Part shown: in pieces, positions 1-6,244 of the stretch
Layout: each line of letters opens with the position of its first letter
Position numbering within the stretch: position 1 is the stretch's first letter
NCBI GenBank assembly: GCA_029979405.1
Contig: JAPOHM010000023.1
Span: 1 to 12,353, forward strand
DNA from: Methanobacteriota archaeon
Lineage (GTDB): Archaea > Thermoplasmatota > Poseidoniia > Poseidoniales > Poseidoniaceae
Reading direction: 5' to 3'
Length of the DNA stretch: 12,353 nucleotides
Made by a program: the position numbers and the translations under genes
Notes under the pieces: model-generated
Databases searched by the model: none
The model's input: only the letters and a program-made list of their open reading frames with translations
Told to the model about the DNA's origin: nothing

Positions 1-61
1 CAACACGCTTTCCTATTGTTCCATAACCATTTATCGCCACTTTGATTGACATGTCTCTCAT
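1..61 (-). CDS. gap: Archaeal type II glyceraldehyde-3-phosphate dehydrogenase, N-terminal fragment
   Basis: This is the beginning of a gene that continues past the left edge of the window. Reading the minus strand from ATG at 61 gives MRDMSIKVAINGYGTIGKRV. A second in-frame ATG at 52 would give MSIKVAINGYG, the more usual archaeal length. The stretch VAINGYGTIGKRV is the hallmark N-terminal strand and dinucleotide-binding loop of the archaeal (type II) phosphorylating GAPDH, which interconverts glyceraldehyde-3-phosphate and 1,3-bisphosphoglycerate in glycolysis/gluconeogenesis. Only about 20 residues are visible, so catalytic residues cannot be checked. The gene is divergent from the GXGXG gene at 158. 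A weak AT-rich element on the minus strand near 82-90 lies about 25 nt before the ATG at 61 and could be its promoter. Confidence 0.85.
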   Translation of the reverse strand, partial: MRDMSIKVAINGYGTIGKRV

Positions 62-100
62 CTTTGGCCCTACGCGTGACTCAAATGAACCTTGTCATGG

Positions 101-110
101 TAAATTATAA
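101..110 (+). promoter_or_regulatory. Putative TATA box (box A) for the GXGXG gene
   Basis: The sequence TAAATTATAA is the most TATA-like element in the divergent gap between gap and the GXGXG gene. Counting the usual archaeal 25 nt from its centre puts the transcript start near 131. That leaves a leader of about 27 nt before the ATG at 158, or almost none before the ATG at 132. Its reverse complement is also A/T-rich, so it could serve the gap gene too. Confidence 0.45.
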
Positions 111-131
111 TCAAAAACAAGCAAACTTTTG

Positions 132-170
132 ATGAAAGAGAACTTCACCGGCGACATATGGCAAGCGTAG
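132..170 (+). CDS. Possible 12-codon upstream ORF (leader peptide)
   Basis: ATG at 132 opens a frame of 12 codons, MKENFTGDIWQA, ending at TAG 168-170. It overlaps the start of the GXGXG gene (ATG 158) in another frame. The transcript start predicted from the TATA box at 101-110 falls almost exactly on this ATG, which would make it a leaderless upstream ORF. The peptide resembles nothing recognisable and could be chance, because a 12-codon frame is short. Confidence 0.2.
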   Translation: MKENFTGDIWQA

Positions 171-1666
171 ATGAATTGGTTGCGAACTCGATGAGTATCA
201 ATTCAAGGCTTCCTGCACAATTAGAAAAAGCACTAGAACGAAACATCGTCTTACGAATAGGATGGACCACAAGTGGCGAACCCGTTCCTAAGGAAGGAGA
301 GTTGGGATTGTGTCCTAATTTACCCGATGGTTCAAAGGTGAGAAGTTTGGGATACTTAGGGCCCTTTACAGCGGCATTTGGAAGAGGTGGTTCTTTCACT
401 CATCAGGGAGAAACTGAGTCATTCCTTGGTGCAGGTAATAATGGAAACAAAATCACTTGCGAACGTCGAACTGGTGACTGCGTAGCATTTGCACAACGCT
501 CAGGTCGAGTTACTGTACTCGATGGAGTAGGAGATGATGCAGGTTCAAAGATGAGTGGTGGATTATTGATCATCAGAGGCAGTGCTGGGTTGAGAATTGG
601 TGGCGGAATGTCCGGGGGAGATATCATTGTCCACGGTGATGTTGGAAGCGACCCTGGCGCTGGAATGAGTGGTGGTCGAATTATCATTAACGGTAGGTGC
701 CCAACTCCTCCACCTGGCGTCAATCTTAGACCATTAGAAAAGGATGAATTAAAGCAAATCAACAAGATGCTTGGGGAGGAAGACCTCCAGATTCCCGCTG
801 ACGCCGTCTGTCTCGAATCAGATGGTAGTTTATTGCAGGGGAGGATGGCATCATGCACTGAGGACTTCAGTGGAATATCAATTGTACCAACAGGCACTAA
901 TCACAATCCATCATATTCTACCTGTGACACTGTAACTCTTATTGGAAAGGATAATAGTTTAGCATTGCCAACTCCGTTATTGCCATATATACCAGAAGGC
1001 GTTACCGATGATTTGTTTCATCCCTGCTTGGTAAGAATGGCCCCAAGGGAATGCGATATTGCCTTACTTGATTGTGAAAATTTTCCAGATGCACCAACAC
1101 TTGTGGAAAACTGCGCAGGATTTGCGATTGATTTGGACTCAATTCCAAGATTAGATAGCGGGGCCCTTGATGGCTTGTTAGTGGCATTGCGATGTATGGC
1201 AAAATCAGATGCAAAGGTACTACTGGTTAGAAGCGTAAATCAGTCTCTTGCCCTGCACACCGAAGCAAAATATCACGGATGTGATGCTTCAATTTCTGTT
1301 TTGGACGATGGAAGTGGGATTAGTGCAGCCGCATCCTTGCCATTAATCGGCAAATCAGCATCTTCCCTCGACGAAGAATCGATAGCCTCGATTTGGTTAC
1401 CATGGTCGGCAAATAGTGAAGACTTAATCGTTGCATGTAGCGCTAATCTTTCGTTCGTAATTTGCCAACCACCGGATAATAATTTGTCTGGCTGGCTTAG
1501 CCAAATTAGCGCAGACCTTTCTGCTCATCTGAACCGTATTGGAATAAATTCGATTGATTCTCTAACTAGAGGTAACCTAAGAGCTTGCGACCAAGATACT
1601 GCGGCAGTTAGTGGCCTTCGACTTGCAGGTTATGATAGGCCTATGCCACACTGGTTTGCGAGGTGA
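158..1666 (+). CDS. GXGXG-domain glutamate synthase-like protein with a degenerate GltS-like C-terminal half
   Basis: This 502-residue protein shows a glutamate synthase alpha-subunit C-terminal (GXGXG) beta-helix at about residues 105-185. MSGG recurs at residues 132, 151 and 170, exactly 19 apart, each following a GD/GS-type turn, as in GltB domain 3 and formylmethanofuran dehydrogenase subunit C. The C-terminal half (about 285-502) loosely resembles the FMN-binding barrel of glutamate synthase. Residues 374-392 read GCDASISVLDDGSGISAAA, where active enzymes have a G-AD-I-I-DG--GGTGAAP-type loop. The end also looks GltS-like (NLRACDQDTAAVSGLRLAGYDR). The CPVG-type cysteine motif for the 3Fe-4S cluster is absent, and there is no glutamine amidotransferase domain, so glutamate synthase activity is unlikely from this chain alone. 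It starts at ATG 158 with no clear Shine-Dalgarno sequence. Its stop overlaps the ribosome-binding site of pheT, suggesting cotranscription. The actual function is unknown. Confidence 0.75.
   Translation: MASVDELVANSMSINSRLPAQLEKALERNIVLRIGWTTSGEPVPKEGELGLCPNLPDGSKVRSLGYLGPFTAAFGRGGSFTHQGETESFLGAGNNGNKITCERRTGDCVAFAQRSGRVTVLDGVGDDAGSKMSGGLLIIRGSAGLRIGGGMSGGDIIVHGDVGSDPGAGMSGGRIIINGRCPTPPPGVNLRPLEKDELKQINKMLGEEDLQIPADAVCLESDGSLLQGRMASCTEDFSGISIVPTGTNHNPSYSTCDTVTLIGKDNSLALPTPLLPYIPEGVTDDLFHPCLVRMAPRECDIALLDCENFPDAPTLVENCAGFAIDLDSIPRLDSGALDGLLVALRCMAKSDAKVLLVRSVNQSLALHTEAKYHGCDASISVLDDGSGISAAASLPLIGKSASSLDEESIASIWLPWSANSEDLIVACSANLSFVICQPPDNNLSGWLSQISADLSAHLNRIGINSIDSLTRGNLRACDQDTAAVSGLRLAGYDRPMPHWFAR
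1660..1666 (+). promoter_or_regulatory. Shine-Dalgarno sequence GAGGTGA deciding the pheT start
   Basis: GAGGTGA matches the archaeal anti-Shine-Dalgarno complement well, and its last three bases are the TGA stop of the preceding gene. It lies 4 nt before the in-frame ATT at 1671 and downstream of every in-frame ATG, GTG or TTG candidate (1611, 1632, 1656). It therefore supports initiation at the ATT codon, with ribosomes passed on from the upstream gene. Confidence 0.6.
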
Positions 1667-1670
1667 GATT

Positions 1671-3338
1671 ATTCCCACTATCAGCGTCGACCAAGAACTT
1701 CTAAGGGGATTTGTTGCTAAATCCGGAAGGAAGCATGACATAGAAGATTTAGCATTCAGACTTCCTCTTATGGGTACAGATATAGACAAATGTGACGATG
1801 AAGTTCTTGAAATAGAAATTTTCCCGGATAGGCCAGATCTTCTATCACCTGAAACACTATTTCATGGGATGTTACCATTCCTACATGATGCACCTCCAAA
1901 ACCACGACTGAATGTTCAACCTGGTACAATTTCAATGACTGTGTCTGAAGATTTGAAGAACATTAGGCCTGTTATTTTGGGCGCCGTTGTAAGGGGATTA
2001 ACCATTGATGATTCTGTCATTAAACGTTTAATGGACCACCAAGAAAAATTACATTTCGCCTTAGGTAGAGGACGTAAGAGAGCATCCATAGGAGTTCATG
2101 ATTTAAAGAAAATATCTCCTCCATTTAATGTACAAGCTGTTGAAAGAAATTACAAATTTACTCCACTATCTATGAAGGATGAAATGTCAATAGATGACAT
2201 ATTATCTAATCATCCAAAAGGTATAGATTATGCTCATCTTTTGGACGGCATGGATAAAGTTCCAATTATTTTCGATTCAAATGGAGAAGTGCTTTCATTC
2301 CCTCCAATAATAAACGGGGACCATACAACAGTCACAACTCAAACAAAGGACATTTTCATCGACGTTACTGGACTTGATATTAGAGCGTGTGAGTCAGCTT
2401 TGATGCTTGTTTGTTTACAATTATCGATTCTTGGTGGAAGAGTGGAATCTGTGAGGGTTAACACTTGTGAAGGTGAAGATTGGAATCTTAATGGTAGTCC
2501 AATCGAACACCATGTACCAAGAAATATGGTCGAGTCAATATTAGGTAATTCATTCAGTGATGATGAGATAAATTCTGCAATTAGAAGGATGGGGGGCATT
2601 TTCAATGGAGAGGATAAACTCGGACTTTCGATATCAATGCCAAGGTGGAGGTTTGACATATTACATCCAATAGATTTGGTTGAAGAGATTGCAATCGGAC
2701 ATGGTTATGATGACTTAGCACATGATGTTCCAAAAGCCCCACTTACCGGATTGCCGAGGAGTGATGGCCATTTACGAAGAAGAATCAGAGATGCTTTGCA
2801 AGGATTGGGATTAATGCAAATTCAATCTCTAACACTTTCAAATGATGATGACCAGTTCAATTTAGTTAACTGGTTGCCTGACGGTGAAATTACACGTATG
2901 ACCAATCCGATAACAACCGATCACACAATCCTGCGACAGAATATTCTCCCCGGATTATTGCGTTTGTTAGCAGCAAATAGGCACCATGATTTGCCTCAAG
3001 GGGTTTATGAATTGGGAAGTGTGGTCATAGACCACAAAAATCGAGATAGGTTCGCATTCCTTGTCGCAGAAAACTCTGGTGGTTTTGCCTCACTACGAGG
3101 TAGAATCCAAGCATTGATGCGGGATTTAGGTTGTCAAGACTGGAGTTTGGAAGAAAATGATTCTGGTCCGTGGCTAAAAGGAAGGTCTGCTAATATCATG
3201 GTCAACAATACAAAGGTAGGAGAGTGTGGAGAAGTCGACCCTAACGTATCAGAGTCATTCGAACTGAATGTCCCAATGAGCGGTGCTCAAATCGATTTGA
3301 GTTTACTAATTAAGCAAATTAAAGACCCCGTACATTGA
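1671..3338 (+). CDS. pheT: Phenylalanine--tRNA ligase beta subunit, archaeal type
   Basis: This is the beta subunit of the alpha2beta2 enzyme that charges tRNA-Phe in the cytoplasm. Numbering from the ATT at 1671, the chain has about 555 residues, normal for the archaeal/eukaryotic type. It opens with PTISVDQELL, then shows the conserved EIEIFPDRPDLLS segment and a B3/B4 editing-type region (about 95-250). A B5 domain ends in PRWRFDILHPIDLVEEIAIG. The class II synthetase-like fold follows, with MTNPITTDHTILRQNILPG and the family's ELGSVV motif. The C-terminal anticodon-binding domain of bacterial PheT is absent, as expected for archaea. The frame extends to GTG 1611 (ATG at 1632), but those starts would add residues overlapping the upstream gene and have no ribosome-binding site. 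ATT at 1671 follows a strong one and gives the usual M-P-type N-terminus. The pheS partner is not in the window. Confidence 0.95.
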   Translation: MPTISVDQELLRGFVAKSGRKHDIEDLAFRLPLMGTDIDKCDDEVLEIEIFPDRPDLLSPETLFHGMLPFLHDAPPKPRLNVQPGTISMTVSEDLKNIRPVILGAVVRGLTIDDSVIKRLMDHQEKLHFALGRGRKRASIGVHDLKKISPPFNVQAVERNYKFTPLSMKDEMSIDDILSNHPKGIDYAHLLDGMDKVPIIFDSNGEVLSFPPIINGDHTTVTTQTKDIFIDVTGLDIRACESALMLVCLQLSILGGRVESVRVNTCEGEDWNLNGSPIEHHVPRNMVESILGNSFSDDEINSAIRRMGGIFNGEDKLGLSISMPRWRFDILHPIDLVEEIAIGHGYDDLAHDVPKAPLTGLPRSDGHLRRRIRDALQGLGLMQIQSLTLSNDDDQFNLVNWLPDGEITRMTNPITTDHTILRQNILPGLLRLLAANRHHDLPQGVYELGSVVIDHKNRDRFAFLVAENSGGFASLRGRIQALMRDLGCQDWSLEENDSGPWLKGRSANIMVNNTKVGECGEVDPNVSESFELNVPMSGAQIDLSLLIKQIKDPVH

Positions 3339-3344
3339 AATTAT

Positions 3345-4289
3345 TCAATCTACGGCTACTTTTTGTTTCTCGTACCGGATTACTATCTCCAAATCACATT
3401 CTGATGAACATATGTTCACGTTATTTTCTACAAGAAATACAGTTTCATTATAATTCCAGTTATCAACATCCAAATCGTTGACTGTAATTTTGCATGGAGA
3501 AGGTACAACTAAATTAGGATTGTCTAATGCAGGAAAATCGGTATCATCAACTGCGGCTATCATTACTGTGGGATATCTGCTTTCATCATCCGAATTGTAG
3601 TAGGATAGGAATTGTAACTTAAACAATGAATCGCCTTTCTTGATGACATATACGCCATCAAGGGGAATAACGCGATGTACCGAGAAATCATACTCATACC
3701 AATCAAGTCTGTCATCTGTGTTGTTTGAGAAATCTGATGTATTGACGTTTTTTATTTGGTCAAAATCAACATTTGAATAAAACTTCCAACTTATTCCGTC
3801 TCCTAAGTAAACATCGGTTTTTGAAAATTTCATCCAATAATCTGTCAAGTTAGTTTCATTCATTTCGGGTAGATTCAAGGCAGTGAATTCGTCTTCTGAA
3901 GTTGCATCAATTACTGCCGTGAATGTCTTTGCATCGGCACCCAGTGTTGAAACAATTTTTCCTTCCTGATTATTATCATTGGATTGAACACCAAATGTAC
4001 AGCTGTGTTCTGCATCTCCGTTCTTTAGGGAAATTTCTAACGATCCCCAAGAAAGATTCTCTCCTCCATCTTCGAATTGCATAGAGAGTAGATTATCGTT
4101 AGAACCATTGCTGTGATTCGCATCATCTATCGAGACTTTCACGACGTTATCTGTCCCTAGACTTGATTCATAACTAACAATTTGGGAGTACCAAACCGCA
4201 CCAATAATCAATATCAGAGCGAATACTGCTCCGATGATAGTGGTGCGGTTTGATTTTTTCTCCTCGTCCAAATTATCACTCTTCTTCAC
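3345..4289 (-). CDS. Membrane-anchored protein with HmuY-like domain
   Basis: This 314-residue protein has a charged N-terminus, one transmembrane segment at about residues 16-34 (TTIIGAVFALILIIGAVWY) and a large Asn/Asp/Ser-rich outer part. The order fits a type II-anchored surface protein or a pilin-like anchor. Residues about 196-232 contain WYEYDFSVH, then VYVIKKGDSLFKLQFLSYYN, a pattern resembling the core of HmuY-family haem-binding proteins (W-YD---H----P--VY-I----YKL-F-SYY). This similarity is from memory and is tentative; the haem-ligand histidines of HmuY are not evident. Four cysteines (97, 266, 294, 298) could form disulfides. It starts with GTG at 4289, 14 nt inside the upstream surface-protein gene, and AAGGA (4300-4296) sits 6 nt before the start. 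This implies translational coupling and a shared task. It ends 6 nt from the convergent pheT stop. Confidence 0.7.
   Translation of the reverse strand: MKKSDNLDEEKKSNRTTIIGAVFALILIIGAVWYSQIVSYESSLGTDNVVKVSIDDANHSNGSNDNLLSMQFEDGGENLSWGSLEISLKNGDAEHSCTFGVQSNDNNQEGKIVSTLGADAKTFTAVIDATSEDEFTALNLPEMNETNLTDYWMKFSKTDVYLGDGISWKFYSNVDFDQIKNVNTSDFSNNTDDRLDWYEYDFSVHRVIPLDGVYVIKKGDSLFKLQFLSYYNSDDESRYPTVMIAAVDDTDFPALDNPNLVVPSPCKITVNDLDVDNWNYNETVFLVENNVNICSSECDLEIVIRYEKQKVAVD
3356..3369 (+). terminator. Possible poly-T terminator after pheT
   Basis: A T-rich run (CTACTTTTTGTTTC) begins about 18 nt after the pheT stop. Archaeal transcription often ends at such runs without a hairpin. It lies inside the 3' end of the convergent minus-strand gene, because the two stop codons are only 6 nt apart. 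Confidence 0.3.
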
Positions 4290-6165
4290 GGTTTATCCTT
4301 GCAAATAGGACTGCTCCTAAAGTAGCGAGGATAACAGTGATGCCCAAGAAGCCAGGTGTTTCTTCAACCACCTTGTCTTCAACTTCTTCGGTAGCTCCGG
4401 TGTCTCCTCCATCACCAACTACAATCTTTCCGAACATTTCCATTCCAATGTGTGGTTGACATGCATAGTAGAAAGTAGTGTTCTCGGTAAATGTGTGATG
4501 GAAACTTACGGTCGTGGCAGATGCGCCGGAAGTAATTCCTCCTGTAGTTAGTGTGGAGGACTTGAATCCGTCAACTTCTACGACGTTGTGTGCGGTATCT
4601 GAATCAACCCATTCCCAGCAGACTGTTTGGCCAACTTCAATGGTAGCCGATGCTGGAGAGAACGCAAATCCAGACGATGCAATGCCGACTGTCAGGTCAC
4701 ATGTTGGACCTACTGGTTCAACAGGTTCATCTGCTGGTGGTAGCAATACTTTGTCTATGACGTGGATCACACCGTTACTTGCTGGTACGTCTGCTATGGT
4801 AACCATAGCGCCATCGCCACCAACTGAAACTCCGTTTGCGTCAACAGTTATAGATAAATTATCTCCGTTTGCGGCTGCTACGATAGTTGTGCCATTTACG
4901 AGGTCGGTTGACATAACCTTTCCTGCGATTACGTGGTATAGTAAGATATCAGCAAGTGCATCGATTTCCTCATCCGTCACAAAAGTGTCAAGGTCGATTC
5001 CCGCAGCAGTGAATGCCTCATCGGTTGGAGCAAACACAGTGAAATTATCTGTGCCATTTAGGGTTGCAACCAACTCTGCTTTGTCAAGTGCAGCAACCAA
5101 CGAGGTGTGAATACCAGTTGCACCTGCAGTCATTGCAATTGAAACTGATGGAGTCCACCTGTAACCCTCACACGCAGCCTGTGAAACAAAACTTACTGCA
5201 TGAGAGACCATGTTGTAACACCCAGTGAAATTATCCATTCCATTACCAGAGTAGTTTTCAAAGTACACGTAAGCTTCACAGGTAGCCTGATCTGCCAATA
5301 CATCGACAGTGTGAGTTACGACATTGTAACAAATTTCACCAGGTGGGCCTTGAGCAACGCCTTCATCTGAACCGTCTTCACAATCTTCTTCACCATCGTT
5401 AACCCAATCCGCTGGGATTTCTTCACCGTTGTCGCAGACGAAAGTTGGTCCGTCGTATTCCTCTTCAAAGGAGGCAATAAATTCAATTAATTCGTCTGAA
5501 TTCAACAAACCGTCCATATCGAGGTCATAATCGTTAAACTGTTCTGTTAGGTAATCTCTGGTGTTGTTATCTAGAGGTTCCTCCATTTCCCAAGCTGACA
5601 AAAACTCGTCAAGTGAAACCATTGAATCACCGTTTGTGTCAATCATCATCATGCCCATGTGGTTTTCGATTTCCTCATCTGTTGGAGCAATAACTGCGTC
5701 AATCACGTGTATTACCCCGTTAGTTGCCTGAACGTCAGCGGTAGTTACAGTAGCGTTGTTAACCATAACTCCCGAAGCGGTTGTGGTCAAGACAACATCA
5801 TATCCACTAGCCATGGTCACTACCATACCGTCTGTAATGTCAGATGAGTTGACGTGACCAATTGCTACATGGTGTAGCAAAATTAGCTTCAATGTTTCAT
5901 TGTCATAATCGTCTTCGAAATCTGACAAATTGAAGTCTATTGCGGCAAAGGCACCATCGGTTGGCGCAAATACAGTAAATGGCCCCACTTCATTCAGAGT
6001 GTCTACCAATCCGGTATGGACAAGTGCGCTAACAAGAGTATTGTGTGCACCTGTATTCTGTGCTATGGTCGTTATGTTATCCGTTGGTTCTTCAGCAGCA
6101 ACACCAAATGGAATTACTGATGCGACCAACAGGGCTGTCAAAATCACTACAAGTTTAGATTGCAT
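4276..6165 (-). CDS. Exported FAS1 / EF-hand / LDLa-like / FAS1 / blue-copper surface protein with PGF-CTERM-like tail
   Basis: This 629-residue protein begins with a clear signal peptide (residues 1-24, ending GVAAEEP). Next come a fasciclin domain (about 30-162, with FTVFAPTDGAF and NGVIHVIDAVI) and two EF-hand loops (176-187 DTNGDSMVSLDE; 214-225 DLDMDGLLNSDE). An LDL-receptor-A-like half-module follows (C244 to E268, ending DGEEDCEDGSDE), then two cysteine repeats (279-301, 316-337). A second fasciclin domain spans about 340-478 (FTVFAPTDEAF, NGVIHVIDKVL). A cupredoxin domain (about 488-585) has apparent type-1 copper ligands H526, C569, H572 and M577. The tail carries TPGF (603-606), a hydrophobic stretch and basic residues, matching archaeosortase-processed PGF-CTERM signals. 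It is probably anchored at the cell surface. ATG 6165 is preferred over an in-frame GTG at 6210 because it starts the signal peptide and lies 25 nt from a TATA box. Electron transfer, copper binding or adhesion are possible roles. Confidence 0.92.
   Translation of the reverse strand: MQSKLVVILTALLVASVIPFGVAAEEPTDNITTIAQNTGAHNTLVSALVHTGLVDTLNEVGPFTVFAPTDGAFAAIDFNLSDFEDDYDNETLKLILLHHVAIGHVNSSDITDGMVVTMASGYDVVLTTTASGVMVNNATVTTADVQATNGVIHVIDAVIAPTDEEIENHMGMMMIDTNGDSMVSLDEFLSAWEMEEPLDNNTRDYLTEQFNDYDLDMDGLLNSDELIEFIASFEEEYDGPTFVCDNGEEIPADWVNDGEEDCEDGSDEGVAQGPPGEICYNVVTHTVDVLADQATCEAYVYFENYSGNGMDNFTGCYNMVSHAVSFVSQAACEGYRWTPSVSIAMTAGATGIHTSLVAALDKAELVATLNGTDNFTVFAPTDEAFTAAGIDLDTFVTDEEIDALADILLYHVIAGKVMSTDLVNGTTIVAAANGDNLSITVDANGVSVGGDGAMVTIADVPASNGVIHVIDKVLLPPADEPVEPVGPTCDLTVGIASSGFAFSPASATIEVGQTVCWEWVDSDTAHNVVEVDGFKSSTLTTGGITSGASATTVSFHHTFTENTTFYYACQPHIGMEMFGKIVVGDGGDTGATEEVEDKVVEETPGFLGITVILATLGAVLFARINREEE
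4296..4300 (-). promoter_or_regulatory. Shine-Dalgarno sequence AAGGA for the GTG start at 4289
   Basis: AAGGA on the minus strand lies 6 nt upstream of the GTG at 4289, inside the coding sequence of the preceding gene. It supports the GTG start and the 14-bp overlap (4276-4289) between the two genes. Confidence 0.5.
5155..5331 (-). repeat. Tandem two-cysteine protein repeat (two copies) within the FAS1/copper protein
   Basis: Two copies with the pattern C-Y-N-x-V-[TS]-H-x-V, about five residues, then Q-A-x-C-E-x-Y lie at residues 279-301 and 316-337. The paired cysteines are 17 positions apart in both. The linker contains the N-glycosylation-type sites NYS and NFT. The copies sit between the LDLa-like module and the second fasciclin domain. 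I do not recognise a named family. A small disulfide-closed module is the obvious reading. Confidence 0.65.
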
Positions 6166-6186
6166 TGGTGTTCGCCATTTTTTCGA

Positions 6187-6194
6187 GTATATAC
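6187..6194 (-). promoter_or_regulatory. Palindromic TATA box GTATATAC between divergent surface-protein genes
   Basis: The element reads GTATATAC on both strands. On the minus strand it is preceded by CGAAAGT, a plausible BRE, and its centre is 25-26 nt from ATG 6165, so the FAS1/copper transcript would be leaderless. On the plus strand the same spacing gives a start near 6216 and a leader of about 29 nt carrying the GGGTGG before ATG 6245. It is the only strong TATA-like element in the 79-bp gap. Confidence 0.6.
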
Positions 6195-6229
6195 ACTTTC
6201 GTTTCAACACATAGCATGATGCTCAAACA

Positions 6230-6235
6230 GGGTGG
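6230..6235 (+). promoter_or_regulatory. Shine-Dalgarno-like GGGTGG for the gene at 6245
   Basis: GGGTGG lies 9 nt before ATG 6245. An in-frame TAG at 6242-6244 abuts the ATG, so no longer N-terminus is possible. The same nine bases GGGTGGATT occur before the secreted-protein gene at 11711. Confidence 0.45.
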
Positions 6236-6244
6236 ATTTGATAG

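Noticed and set aside
555..688. Repeated ATGAGTGGTGG-like words, considered as a DNA repeat or CRISPR-like array
   Set aside because: The period is 57 bp and in frame (19 residues). The repeats encode the MSGG turns of the GXGXG beta-helix, so they are protein structure, not a DNA array.
403..897. A 164-codon minus-strand open frame inside the GXGXG gene
   Set aside because: The product is a Pro/Ser/Leu-rich shadow of the Gly-rich beta-helix repeats, with no ribosome-binding site or known motif.
1611..1670. N-terminal extension of PheT from GTG 1611 or ATG 1632
   Set aside because: It overlaps the upstream gene, lacks a Shine-Dalgarno sequence, and the strong GAGGTGA lies after these codons. 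It does not look like any PheT N-terminus.
4514..5110. A 198-codon plus-strand open frame opposite the FAS1/copper gene
   Set aside because: It is the antisense of a well-supported domain-rich gene. Its product is low-complexity Ser/Thr/Ala/Val with no start signals, as expected from the codon bias of the opposite strand.
6166..6210. A 15-residue N-terminal extension of the FAS1/copper protein from GTG 6210
   Set aside because: It would put a basic, Cys/Trp-containing stretch before a normal signal peptide, and it contains the TATA box itself.
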